From: Affinundibacterium baiyunense
Lineage (GTDB): Bacteria > Pseudomonadota > Gammaproteobacteria > Burkholderiales > Burkholderiaceae_D
Length of the DNA: 64,000 nt
Assembly (NCBI RefSeq): GCF_018139645.1
Contig: NZ_JAGSPM010000002.1
Coordinates: 372,001 to 436,000, forward strand
Reading direction: 5' to 3'
Under the pieces are notes generated by a model. That model worked only from the letters and a program-made list of their open reading frames with translations, did no database searches and had not been told where the DNA came from. Below are positions 1 to 8,352 of this stretch, piece by piece (the first letter of the stretch is position 1; every line of letters starts with the position of its first letter). The position numbers were made by a program, and so were the translations under genes.

Positions 1-2
1 TG

Positions 3-554
3 ATCCATCTCGCCGAGACCGATCAACTCACCGGTTTATACAACCGCCTTAAAATTGACCACACTCTCAATATCGAAATCCATCGCGCGCAACGTGCAGC
101 ACAAGCCATGAGTGTGATCATGCTCGATATCGATTTTTTCAAGCGAATCAACGATCTCTACGGACATCAAGCTGGCGATCAATTATTGATTAGTGTGGCA
201 GAGTTATTACGTCAACGAACACGCGAGATTGACTTAGTCGGTCGTTGGGGTGGTGAAGAATTTATTGTGATTTGCCCCTACACCAACCTCGAAGGCGCGC
301 TATCACTAGCAGAAAACCTACGCGCCACCGTCGAGCAACAGCAGTTCGTACAAGACCAACACATGACGATCAGTGTTGGCGTATCGACTTATCAAGAAGG
401 TGATACAGGCAAAGACTTAGTAGCGCGCGCCGATGCTGCGTTATACGCCGCGAAGAATGCGGGTCGCAATCGAGTTCGTGCGCAGATGCTAGAGCAGGTT
501 GATACGCAGATTGATGGTGTTAAAACAAAGGAGCAATTCCACCACGCTGCATAA
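3..554 (+). CDS. GGDEF diguanylate cyclase, C-terminal part (gene enters from left edge)
   Basis: The frame is open from base 3 and encodes a nearly whole GGDEF domain, which makes cyclic-di-GMP from two GTP. The first codons read TDQLTGLYNR, the conserved start of the domain. Next come the metal-binding DIDFFKRIND segment and the active-site loop GRWGGEEF. REID just before that loop fits the RxxD inhibitory I-site, so product feedback is likely. The protein ends about 20 residues after the domain, so any sensory part lies outside the window. From about base 118 on, the sequence is duplicated at 7801-8217. Identity of the domain is certain; its input is unknown. Confidence 0.93.
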   Translation: MHLAETDQLTGLYNRLKIDHTLNIEIHRAQRAAQAMSVIMLDIDFFKRINDLYGHQAGDQLLISVAELLRQRTREIDLVGRWGGEEFIVICPYTNLEGALSLAENLRATVEQQQFVQDQHMTISVGVSTYQEGDTGKDLVARADAALYAAKNAGRNRVRAQMLEQVDTQIDGVKTKEQFHHAA

Positions 555-587
555 AAAAAATCAGTCGATGCCCGAATACTCTTGCGA

Positions 588-2003
588 TCAGTGTTCGCGA
601 TTCTGGAACTTACGATAATCCTTTAACTGTGCCGTTACTTCTTTCGAGTCGCCTACCACCACGACCGATATTGTGTTCGGATCGAGATATTTGCGGCCCA
701 TCTTTTGCACTTGCGCCGAGCTAACTGCCCGGATTTTTGGCACGTACTCACCGAGGAACTCCGCTGGCAGGCCGACCAACCAATTATTGGCGAGCGTTGT
801 GGCGACAGCGCCCTGCATTTGAGTCGAGATAAGGTAACCGCCGGTGACATAGCGTTTGGTGTCTTCCATCTCATGAGTCGGAACGAGTTCTTCGCCCATA
901 CGACGCAGCTCATTAACGAACTCTTTGAGCGCGGCGCCAGTGACTTCGTTGCGCACATCGGCAGATGCTGTTACGCGGCCGCCAGTACGCAACACATTCA
1001 AGCCGCCACGTGCACTGTAGGTGTAGCCCTTATCCTCGCGAAGGTTCTGCATTAGGCGCGAGCTGAAACTGCCGCCAAGCACCGTGCTGGCAAGTTGTAG
1101 TGGGATGTAGTCGGCGTGGGTAGCGGCGATCGCTGGGCGGCCAAGCCTGATCGTCGATTGGACACTTCCAGGGCGATTGATCAGAACGTAGGTTGGTTGC
1201 ATGGTGCGCACTGCCGTGGCGTTCTCTGCCGGAACTCTAACGCTTGCACGCCAGCTGCCAAAGGCCTCTTCAGCAATGAGCATGGCTTGGGATGTCTCAA
1301 TAGGACCCGTTATGATCAGCAGCGCGCGATCTGGTCGGAAGCGAGTGGCGTGTGCCTGCTGCAGCGCTTGTGGCGTGAGGACACTGATAGCTTCCTCAGA
1401 CAGCGTGATACGGGCGTAGGGATGATCGCCATAAATGACCTGCGTTAGGGCGCGTTCCGCTTTGAAGCTGGGCTGAGCCTCCTGCGCTTTCAAGCCCTGC
1501 AGCGCGTTAGCTTGAGCAAGACGGACTTCCCCTTCCGGGAAACTTGGAGTACGAACAATCTCTGCCAGCAAGTCGAGCAACTGCGGCGTTCGCGATGCTA
1601 GCGCGTTACCGCGTACGTTGATGCCGTCAGCACTAGCGATTGCGTCGATTGAGCCGCCAAAACCCTGTGTTGTTTCGGCGATCTCGCGCGAATTGCGTTT
1701 GGCGGTACCTTCGGTGAGCAGATCGGCGAGTAGACTAGCGAAGCCAGATGTGTTTGCTGTGTCGGCGGCCAAACCCGCTCCGCGTACCGCGAGCACCGCA
1801 TCGACGCGTGGGAGACCCATTTTCGGTATTACCCACACTTCCATTTCGTTCGCGAGTATTCTCTTTTCAATCTGGGGGATCGGCAGTGGCTTGTCTGCCC
1901 CAAACGGCGGTAGGTGCTTTGGTAGCTCGGCCTTAGACCCAGCGAGGGCGGAGCTAGCCAACAGGGTGGCTGCGGTGAATGCGAGAATTGTAGTCATGTT
2001 CAT
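588..2003 (-). CDS. M16 family peptidase-like protein lacking the zinc motif (partner subunit)
   Basis: Secreted or periplasmic protein of 471 residues with an N-terminal signal peptide ending near ASSALA. It has the two-lobed insulinase/pitrilysin (M16) layout, but where catalytic members have HxxEH it reads GFASLLADLLTEGT, so it cannot bind zinc there. In the M16B group such inactive subunits pair with an active one. The gene directly downstream of an HxxEH-bearing M16 gene (10-nt gap) fits this. I chose the ATG at 2003 over the longer frame from 2063 because AGGAGG lies 6 nt upstream and the signal peptide starts there. Confidence 0.9.
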   Translation of the reverse strand: MNMTTILAFTAATLLASSALAGSKAELPKHLPPFGADKPLPIPQIEKRILANEMEVWVIPKMGLPRVDAVLAVRGAGLAADTANTSGFASLLADLLTEGTAKRNSREIAETTQGFGGSIDAIASADGINVRGNALASRTPQLLDLLAEIVRTPSFPEGEVRLAQANALQGLKAQEAQPSFKAERALTQVIYGDHPYARITLSEEAISVLTPQALQQAHATRFRPDRALLIITGPIETSQAMLIAEEAFGSWRASVRVPAENATAVRTMQPTYVLINRPGSVQSTIRLGRPAIAATHADYIPLQLASTVLGGSFSSRLMQNLREDKGYTYSARGGLNVLRTGGRVTASADVRNEVTGAALKEFVNELRRMGEELVPTHEMEDTKRYVTGGYLISTQMQGAVATTLANNWLVGLPAEFLGEYVPKIRAVSSAQVQKMGRKYLDPNTISVVVVGDSKEVTAQLKDYRKFQNREH

Positions 2004-2013
2004 GGTCGTCCTC

Positions 2014-3387
2014 CTACTTGGATACGGTCGTTGGCGCCGTGTTGAGTCTTGGGACGGGTACACGGTCGATGACAGTACGATTGGTCGGGGTTAGATAGGT
2101 CTTTGCAACGCGCTGCAGATCAGCCGCGGTGATCGCTTCTATCCAAGTAGGAATGGTATTTACGACGTTTGCGTCCCCCCACAGCGTATGCAGTTTGGCT
2201 AGCATATCTGCGCGACCAATGAAGGGTTCTAGATGCTTGTACCAACCGGCCAGCATTCGCGTCTTGACGCGTGCGAGTTCTGGTTCACCCACGCCTTCGC
2301 TGTGTAGCTTGGCGATTTCCTCGTCTAGTGCGGAAAGTACGGCGTCGGCATTCGTGGTGGGCTTATAGAGCGCAAAGACGGTGAACAGTGTTGGGCCATC
2401 GTATTCCCATGGTCCAACAAGTCCGTGCGTGTCGATATTGAGTGCTATTTCTCGACCCTTGACAAGGCCTTGATAGAACCGTGAGGCGTTACCAGTCCCC
2501 AGAAGTTCGCCCAACACGGCCATTGGTGCGTGGTCCTTGCTACCCCGTACAGGCATTTTCCACGCTGCGGCAATCGCTGGCACTTGCGCTAATTCATCGG
2601 TCTGTTGAAGACGTTTTTCCTGCTTATTCAATCCTTCGCTGTAGTCGGGAGCCTTTGGCGTGGGGCGAGCATTGATACCACCGAAGTACTTCTCCACAAG
2701 CTCGAATGCCTCAGCAGCAGCGATATCTCCGGCTATACCAATCACCGCGTTGTTTGGCCCATAGTAATCGTGATGGAACGCCATGACGTCTTGCAGGCTG
2801 GCGTCTTCGAGATCGTCGAAGCTACCGTAACCGTCGTGATTGTTTTCCCATTTTTGGAAAGCGTGCTGGCCGATGTCGATCCACATGAAGCCACCGTAGG
2901 GTTGGTTCTTCACATTGACGCGGATTTCTTCTTTCACCACATCTTTTTGGTTCTTGAGCGTAGCGGGATTGAAGTCAAGCGTTTTCATGCGATCTGCCTC
3001 GAGCCACAGGATCGGCTCAAGCGCAGTGACTGGGGCAAGCGCGATGTAATTGGTGAAATCCGGGCCAGTGGAGCCATTGTAGCGGCCACCGCCACCAGTG
3101 ATCACCTTGTCGAACACGCCTTCCTTCGCGTTGGGTGAGCCTTCGAACATCAGGTGCTCGAACAAATGCGCGAAGCCGCTGCGGTTGCGCGGTTCTAGGC
3201 GCATGCCTACGCGATATACAACACTTACACCGACCGTAGGTGAGCTACGGTCTTCCGACACCACGACCGTTAGTCCGTTGTCGAGTTTTTTCATCGCTAC
3301 CGGCACCTGCCATCTGTCGAGCTGAGTCGCTTGCGACGAGAAAGACAAGAGTGCAAAAAGTACTGTCGGGAAAATGAAATGTCGCAT
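2014..3387 (-). CDS. M16 family zinc metallopeptidase (catalytic subunit)
   Basis: This 457-residue protein has an N-terminal signal peptide (cleavage near SSQA) and the inverted zinc motif HLFEH at residues 74-78. The downstream VKEEIR region probably supplies the third zinc ligand. M16B enzymes degrade short peptides in the cell envelope, usually as a dimer of active and inactive subunits. The next gene encodes an M16 protein without the zinc motif, so the two probably form one heterodimeric protease from one transcript. A GGGAG ribosome site precedes the ATG. The substrate is not predictable. Confidence 0.93.
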   Translation of the reverse strand: MRHFIFPTVLFALLSFSSQATQLDRWQVPVAMKKLDNGLTVVVSEDRSSPTVGVSVVYRVGMRLEPRNRSGFAHLFEHLMFEGSPNAKEGVFDKVITGGGGRYNGSTGPDFTNYIALAPVTALEPILWLEADRMKTLDFNPATLKNQKDVVKEEIRVNVKNQPYGGFMWIDIGQHAFQKWENNHDGYGSFDDLEDASLQDVMAFHHDYYGPNNAVIGIAGDIAAAEAFELVEKYFGGINARPTPKAPDYSEGLNKQEKRLQQTDELAQVPAIAAAWKMPVRGSKDHAPMAVLGELLGTGNASRFYQGLVKGREIALNIDTHGLVGPWEYDGPTLFTVFALYKPTTNADAVLSALDEEIAKLHSEGVGEPELARVKTRMLAGWYKHLEPFIGRADMLAKLHTLWGDANVVNTIPTWIEAITAADLQRVAKTYLTPTNRTVIDRVPVPRLNTAPTTVSK

Positions 3388-3516
3388 TTGCGCTCCCTAA
3401 TTAATGATGAAGAGTGAGTAAAATGTTTAGTAAGATGTGACTTTAAGTTCTGGAATGCTCGCGCCTGATAATGACTTGAATGTAAAGTTCTTAAGGAGAT
3501 TCACTTGATTGGGGCG

Positions 3517-3909
3517 TTATGAGGCACTCGCGGCAATCCATGTGAACACAGCGGTAGCCAACAGCGCGATCCAGCCCGGATGCCGTCCCTTGGTGCCAAC
3601 AAGTACCAACAGAGATCCGCCAAGATTTGCAAAAATAATTGCATTTAAAATGAAAGGAAGAAGCGAAGCGTTATGCGGGGCAAATGCAAGTCGTATTAGA
3701 ACGCCGGCAAAAGCCCAGCCTAAGACCGAGGCCAAGTGCCAAGTCGCCCAAATGATGCGGATATTTCGTCCACGAAGCGGAGGTGCACCAAGTGTGGGAA
3801 CAAGCTCACCGTTACGGAGATGCCGAAAAATCAGTATCTCTCCAAGCACGGAGTGAAAAATACCTGTAATGATTCCGAGAGTGCCTGCAATGAAGAACAG
3901 AATCTGCAT
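3517..3909 (-). CDS. small integral membrane protein, function unknown
   Basis: A 130-residue hydrophobic protein with about four membrane segments (near residues 1-22, 52-75, 80-104 and 110-128) and short charged loops. I do not recognise the family. The N-terminal segment lacks a signal cleavage site, so the protein probably stays in the inner membrane. It stands alone between the M16 pair and the P450 gene, on the same strand as both but with gaps over 120 nt on each side, so it is probably transcribed on its own. Confidence 0.65.
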   Translation of the reverse strand: MQILFFIAGTLGIITGIFHSVLGEILIFRHLRNGELVPTLGAPPLRGRNIRIIWATWHLASVLGWAFAGVLIRLAFAPHNASLLPFILNAIIFANLGGSLLVLVGTKGRHPGWIALLATAVFTWIAASAS

Positions 3910-4078
3910 ATTAATTTTCCATGATGTGCTTTGTGCGGACTAACAACCAAGAAAAGGCACTGAAGTGCCGGATGAGCGTTCGGATGAATCTAGTATTTTT
4001 ACGGAAACCTCTCGATCAACAACACTGATTTGTTAGCTTTGCCAATTCAGGAATCGGCCAGCTTGTTGCCATCAGTCG

Positions 4079-5500
4079 TCATAAAATTGTATTGGCGTTC
4101 GTCTTCTTGCGTGCATCGCGCCGCGTAAACCGCACACGCATGGTCGACTTGGGCTTAAGCGCAAGATCCACAAAAGGTTCGGGCAGAACCTTGCCCTCTT
4201 CTAAAGCGAAGTCAAAATTCTGCGCGAGATGAGCGGCAATCAACGCCATTTCCATGCTTGCGAAATGCTGCCCGAGACAAAAATGTGGTCCCGCTCCAAA
4301 CGGCATGTAGGCGCTGCGTGGGATGGTCGAAGCGTCGGGCATGAAACGGTTGGGGCGAAAGGTGTCGGGTTCTGCAAATGATCGTTCATCGTGATGCAAG
4401 CTCCAGATCGGCACCGCTACCAGCGTGCCTTTTGAAACCGCTGTGTCACCGATCATGACGTCGCGAAGCGCGACGCGTGTAAACAAAGCCGTGGACGGCG
4501 AGTAGAGACGCATGGCCTCTTTGATCGTGGCGTTTAGATAAGGCAGATGCGCGATGCCTTCCATTGGCGAATTTCGAAGATTTGCGCCTTCTATTTCTTT
4601 GCGCAACTTTTCTACGACATCCGGATGTGTCGCCATCAAACCGATCCACCATGTCAGTGCCGAAGAAGCGGTATCGAAACCTGCGGCGAAGAGTAAGATG
4701 CAGTTGTCGTGGATTTCCTGCGATGTTAGTGATGCGCTGCCAGTCGTCGGAGCGTCGTCACGTGCTGCTAGTAGCATGTCGAGCACGTCATTTTGTGTGC
4801 CGATGTCTCTGGGTTTACTGGTTCGTGCTTTGATATGGTTAGCAATTAGGTCGCTGATGGTTTTGATGTGCTTAAGTTTGGCAGTTCGACCGGGGTAAGG
4901 TAGCCAGTTGGGTGGAATAAAGGCCCAGTAGACCTCACGCATGCTTTGTCGGGTCAATGCGCGGATGGCCGTTGATACGCTGCTGGCTTCGGCTTGTGTC
5001 GTCGCGTGAGAAAAAAGCGTGCGTAGAATGACGTCCATCGTGATTCGCGTAGTCAGGAAATCAACATCGACCAAAGCACTGCGCCCGGGCTCGGCCGGGA
5101 GTAGTTCGCCAACGCTGGCATCGATAGCATCACGCATCAGGCCCAAGTAACCGACTACGCGCTTGGGTGAAAAACCCGGCGTCAGTATGCGTCGTTGGCG
5201 CTCCCAGTCCACGCCTTCGGTGGTGAGTACGTTTTTGCCTTGAAAGGATTCAAAGATCTTGAGCAAGCGAGTTTCGCGAGTGAAGTCTGAATGTTGATCG
5301 ACCAGAATCTGGCGTACTGCATCAGGACTGAAAAAGTAGTAGATACGGCGAAACAAGATGTTCAGTCGCGCAACATCGCCAAAGTGGCGCTGGAAGTGAC
5401 TAGCCGCGCCTAACGGGTCCTTCTGTATGAAAGAGAGCAACGGCAGGCCCAGTGGGGCTGTTCTGATGGGCACTGTGTTGTTGCTGCTGTCAATCGTCAT
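4079..5500 (-). CDS. cytochrome P450 monooxygenase
   Basis: A soluble heme-thiolate monooxygenase of 473 residues with the family landmarks in order: I-helix oxygen-binding AAGFDTASS, K-helix EAMR (ExxR), the FRPNRF (PERF-type) segment and the heme loop FGAGPHFCLGQ with the cysteine ligand near residue 408. It needs a separate redox partner; no ferredoxin or reductase gene is nearby. The substrate is unknown. The ATG at 5500 has AGGAG 6 nt upstream and overlaps the TetR stop by 11 nt; the longer frame from a GTG at 5518 has weaker support. It is the second gene of a TetR-P450 operon, so it is probably derepressed by a ligand of the regulator. Confidence 0.95.
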   Translation of the reverse strand: MTIDSSNNTVPIRTAPLGLPLLSFIQKDPLGAASHFQRHFGDVARLNILFRRIYYFFSPDAVRQILVDQHSDFTRETRLLKIFESFQGKNVLTTEGVDWERQRRILTPGFSPKRVVGYLGLMRDAIDASVGELLPAEPGRSALVDVDFLTTRITMDVILRTLFSHATTQAEASSVSTAIRALTRQSMREVYWAFIPPNWLPYPGRTAKLKHIKTISDLIANHIKARTSKPRDIGTQNDVLDMLLAARDDAPTTGSASLTSQEIHDNCILLFAAGFDTASSALTWWIGLMATHPDVVEKLRKEIEGANLRNSPMEGIAHLPYLNATIKEAMRLYSPSTALFTRVALRDVMIGDTAVSKGTLVAVPIWSLHHDERSFAEPDTFRPNRFMPDASTIPRSAYMPFGAGPHFCLGQHFASMEMALIAAHLAQNFDFALEEGKVLPEPFVDLALKPKSTMRVRFTRRDARKKTNANTIL

Positions 5501-6164
5501 TTTTGGCTCCTGTGACACTTGATGTCCGTGGTTTCGTTCGTGGCGTGTTTGCTATGCCGTGCATGGCGAGATCGAAAGTGGCGAGAAATCTTTGTGTCAG
5601 GTCCACGCTTGGGTCGTTGAGCCAAGCGGAAATCGCACCGAAGAGTAAGTACTCAAAGTGCCAGGCGATTTGTGCCGCCGTCTGCCGAGTGTCTACCTCA
5701 CCAGATTGCTGCCCGGTCTCGAACATCAAGGTGAGAATTTGGCGGCTACCGCTGTTAGCATTTCCTTCACAAGGCGTCTCCTCGCCATAGCGGGCTTGGC
5801 TAGTCAGGTACCGGAGGTAGTGAGGCAAGTAAGCCTTTCGCGCTGAATGCCAAACAGCAGACTCGCGAAGCAGATAGTTCATGCGCGATTCAAAAGTTTT
5901 AAATGCTGCAAGTGTGGCCGCTCTTTCCAACATACCAGCAGCAATATCCTCCCGAAAACAATGCGCGAGGAGAGCTTCTTTGACTGGGAAATAGTTGTAA
6001 AGAGTGGCTTTGGCTACATCGGCTTCATCGGCGATCAGTTCCATCGAGACCATACTGTATCCATGCCTCTCAAACAGACGGAAAGCGGTAGCCGCGAGGT
6101 GGCTCGCAGTTTGCTCTCGCTTGCGCTGTCGGCGTTTACCTTTGATGGCAATGGGGTCTGTCAT
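5490..6164 (-). CDS. TetR family transcriptional regulator of the P450 operon
   Basis: A 224-residue repressor with the TetR N-terminal helix-turn-helix (residues about 18-64, including the ATLYNYFPVKEALL recognition-helix region) and a divergent ligand-binding C-terminal half. It is the first gene of an operon with the P450 gene, which overlaps its stop by 11 nt. A perfect 10-2-10 palindrome lies 18 nt upstream of its ATG and covers the -10 box of its promoter, so autorepression and co-control of the P450 are strongly implied. The inducer is unknown. A decayed second copy of this gene's 5' part lies at about 7369-7560. Confidence 0.93.
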   Translation of the reverse strand: MTDPIAIKGKRRQRKREQTASHLAATAFRLFERHGYSMVSMELIADEADVAKATLYNYFPVKEALLAHCFREDIAAGMLERAATLAAFKTFESRMNYLLRESAVWHSARKAYLPHYLRYLTSQARYGEETPCEGNANSGSRQILTLMFETGQQSGEVDTRQTAAQIAWHFEYLLFGAISAWLNDPSVDLTQRFLATFDLAMHGIANTPRTKPRTSSVTGAKNDD

Positions 6165-6182
6165 GAGTGTTCTTAAATAATA

Positions 6183-6204
6183 CGTCGTATAAAATTATAC
6201 GACG
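6183..6204. promoter_or_regulatory. palindromic TetR-type operator
   Basis: Perfect inverted repeat CGTCGTATAA-AA-TTATACGACG, 18 nt upstream of the TetR start codon. It contains the -10 box of the operon promoter, so bound repressor would block RNA polymerase. The assignment to this TetR protein is inference from position. Confidence 0.85.
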
Positions 6205-6223
6205 ATCATTTTTGTCGCGTCAA
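6194..6223 (-). promoter_or_regulatory. sigma-70 promoter of the TetR-P450 operon
   Basis: On the minus strand TTGACG (6218-6223) and TATAAT (6194-6199) are separated by 18 nt, close to the vegetative consensus. The -10 box lies inside the palindromic operator. Confidence 0.75.
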
Positions 6224-6329
6224 GTGATTGATAATTTCTCGGTTAGCGTTTCCCAGCGAGCCCGCTTTTTGGGCTCATTGCTTGAAAAATATTGAATAAC
6301 GTTGGTAATCTGGCCAGCTTATCTTGAAT

Positions 6330-6620
6330 CTATTGAGTGGACTTTTCTCCATCACGGGACGTCAAGATATCGATCGAGAGCCTTTGTTGTGAACCTTCGA
6401 TATTGAAGATGAAGCTCCCGCCAATCATTTGCTCGGTGGAATATCGCAGTTTATGAATCAATTCCATCTTGCTCGGCGTTGCAGTTACGTAGGTAGGTCA
6501 TCGATTGACTTGGAATTGATGATTCCAATAATGACTATCGGTTACTGTTTTGATATCGGCTTCGAACGCCGGTTGTGTGAAGAGTTAAGGCTGCATCTAG
6601 TCTGAGCTTGCCACTGGTTC
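6330..6620 (-). pseudogene. possible decayed coding region within the 6.2-6.9 kb gap
   Basis: The interval 6224-6942 has no convincing intact gene. On the minus strand, one frame ending at a TAG at 6330 reads as protein-like sequence (segments such as MELIHKLRYSTEQMIGG and SIDILTSRDGEKS), but upstream it is cut by in-frame stops near 6500, 6585 and 6595. I do not recognise the family. A decayed gene is the most economical reading. The plus-strand frame 6627-6953 has only a TTG start and no ribosome site and is not called. Confidence 0.3.
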
Positions 6621-6942
6621 TTTCGATTGAGTTTGAAAGTCGCCATTTTTGATAGATCAACGGTGTCGAAGAAGCGGAAAGCCCTGTTCTACCGACAACG
6701 ACACGTTGCACTTCATGTTCGAGAAAGTGCTGACGCGCTGATTTTCGGAAGAATAGGGCGGTGGCGAAGATTTGTGATTGACATCAGCATTTTTGAGGCC
6801 GATGCCAATCCCCGAAGTGGTGTGTTGAGTGTAAAGTTGGCGTCTGATGCCGCCTCCCCATTGAGTCTGCCCGTTCGTGAATATCTTGAAGCGCTTGATT
6901 CTTCCGAGGAGACACTTTTTACACTTAAGACTGCTTCGCAAG

Positions 6943-7347
6943 CTAGGAATTAACTTTATTTCGTTTGGCAGCAATAGCCTCAACCTCAACAAACCACGCA
7001 GGGTCAACTAACTCGGAAACAAATACAGCCGTGGATGCAGGGCGATGTGAGCCCAAATGTTTTAGCCTAGCAGCGCGGACTGCATCGCCATCCTGGCCAG
7101 CTACCATAAATGTTGTTAGTTTAATGATATCGGTAGGTGCTAAATTATGCGCTTTCAGCAGCGCCACGATGTTGGAAAAAACTAAATCGGCTTGTTCGGC
7201 AATCGTCGGTGGAGTAGTTCCGTCTTGGCGCACTCCTAGTTGACCTGAAATGAATAGCAATTCAGTTCCTGCCGGTACAGAAACGGTATGGCTGTATAGC
7301 CCAAGGGGAGCATGAACAGAAATTGGGTTTTCGAAGTTTAAAGTCAT
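6943..7347 (-). CDS. RidA/YjgF/UK114 family protein
   Basis: A 134-residue protein of the RidA superfamily, trimeric enzymes whose archetype hydrolyses reactive enamine/imine intermediates to ketoacids and ammonia. The sequence shows ISGQLGV near residue 34 and the conserved HRPASTAVFVSEL block near residue 100, with the arginine that binds the substrate carboxylate in RidA. Divergent subfamilies are common and this could have another substrate. It has the full family length. It is isolated, between a decayed region and a TetR remnant, so no pathway can be read from its neighbours. Confidence 0.88.
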   Translation of the reverse strand: MTLNFENPISVHAPLGLYSHTVSVPAGTELLFISGQLGVRQDGTTPPTIAEQADLVFSNIVALLKAHNLAPTDIIKLTTFMVAGQDGDAVRAARLKHLGSHRPASTAVFVSELVDPAWFVEVEAIAAKRNKVNS

Positions 7348-7368
7348 CGCGAGGTCTCAATCATTTTA

Positions 7369-7560
7369 ATGGGAAGTAACTGTAAAGCGTCGTTTGGGCC
7401 ACATCGGCTTCATCGGTGGTAATTACATTGCAACCATATCGTAGCCATGTGTTTCAAACAAACGGAAAGCGGTAACGGCGAGGTGACACTCTTTTCTCTC
7501 TCGCTTTTGCTGTCGGCGTTTGCCTCTGGCGGCAATTGGGGGGGGGCCGTAATCTACACT
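7369..7560 (-). pseudogene. decayed TetR regulator 5' fragment
   Basis: The plus-strand text here matches the complement of the first 60 or so codons of the intact TetR gene (about 5985-6175). Shared blocks include CACATCGGCTTCATCGG, ACGGAAAGCGGTA and CTGTCGGCGTTTGCC. The copy has lost its ATG (ATT in its place), carries a nine-G run at 7538-7546 where the intact gene has four Gs, and stops aligning after the DNA-binding part. It cannot make a working repressor. Its promoter/operator region survives just upstream. Confidence 0.75.
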
Positions 7561-7581
7561 TAAAAACAATACAGCGTCTAA

Positions 7582-7612
7582 AATAATACGATGTATATTA
7601 TTCTCATGTCAA
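7582..7612 (-). promoter_or_regulatory. relic promoter and operator of the decayed TetR copy
   Basis: On the minus strand TTGACA (7607-7612), 18 nt spacer, TATTAT (7583-7588): the same geometry as the intact TetR promoter. The -10 lies in a palindrome AATAATA-N7-TATTATT (7582-7602). It now drives nothing intact that I can see. Confidence 0.5.
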
Positions 7613-7749
7613 GTATCTAACAATCCTATGGGTAGCAATCCTCAGTGAGGCTCTGCTAAACAAGCTAAGGACCACGTCGTTCACACTTCGCGTGCCATAA
7701 TTTTGTGAGCTAATTAAATAGCCGCAAAGCGAGTAGTCATCACAATCCT

Positions 7750-8226
7750 ATGCTGATAACGCTTGCAAAAAAAGAGAGGTCATCTCTTTCATGCAGCCTG
7801 ATCATGCTCGATATCGATTTTTTCAAACGGATCAACGATCTTTACGGACATCAAGCTGGCGATCAATTATTGATTAGTGTGGCAGAGTTATTACGTGAAC
7901 GAACGCGTGAGATTGATTTGGTCGGTCGTTGGGGTGGTGAAGAATTTATTGTGATTTGCCCCTACACCAACCTCGAAGGTGCGCTTTCACTAGCAGAAAA
8001 CCTACGTGCCACAGTCGAACAACAGCAGTTCGTACAAGACCAACACATGACGATCAGTGTTGGCGTATCGACTTATCAAGAAGGAGATACAGGCAAAGAC
8101 CTAGTAGCACGTGCTGATGCTGCGTTATATGCCGCGAAGAATGCCGGTCGCAATCGAGTTCGTGCGCAGTTGCTAGAGCAAGTTGATGTGCAAATTGATG
8201 GTGTGAAGGTTGTTAAGCTTGCGTAA
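7750..8226 (+). pseudogene. 5'-truncated second copy of the GGDEF diguanylate cyclase
   Basis: From about 7801 the frame encodes the same GGDEF domain as the gene at the left edge (DIDFFKRINDLYG, RWGGEEF, REID I-site), roughly 93-94% identical in DNA, with most differences at third codon positions. It lacks the domain start (TDxLTGLYNR and the first helix/strand). The first 17 codons are unrelated junction sequence including MLITLAKKERS. Without the N-terminal part of the domain and any sensor it is unlikely to be an active cyclase, although the frame is open and a c-di-GMP-binding remnant cannot be excluded. A five-unit TTGT microsatellite follows 18 nt after the stop. Confidence 0.7.
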
Positions 8227-8244
8227 ACAAGTCCTAATCGTTTC

Positions 8245-8264
8245 TTGTTTGTTTGTTTGTTTGT
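8245..8264 (+). repeat. TTGT tetranucleotide tract (5 units)
   Basis: Five tandem TTGT units just after the truncated GGDEF gene. It is not inside a reading frame I support. Confidence 0.8.
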
Positions 8265-8332
8265 TGGGTTTAACTTACACGTTGCATCATTGGGTACGAT
8301 GAGTTTCTAGGAAAATTTAAGCATTGAGTGGC

Positions 8333-8352
8333 GCGGGTTGCACCCGCCCTAC
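8333..8352 (-). repeat. REP-like element, left copy
   Basis: A 20-bp element (GTAGGGCGGG-TGCAACCCGC on the minus strand) with its own imperfect hairpin. It is identical to the copy at 8796-8815 but in opposite orientation; together they bracket the gene between them. GTAG-starting REPs of this type are mobilised by RAYT transposases in many proteobacteria. Confidence 0.75.

Noticed and set aside
705..1448. Plus-strand frames inside the M16 genes
   Set aside because: They are antisense shadows of two well-supported genes with family motifs on the other strand.
6627..6953. Plus-strand frame of 108 codons overlapping the end of the RidA gene
   Set aside because: It starts at a TTG without ribosome site, overlaps a convincing gene tail to tail and has no recognisable domain; it lies in a region with signs of decay.
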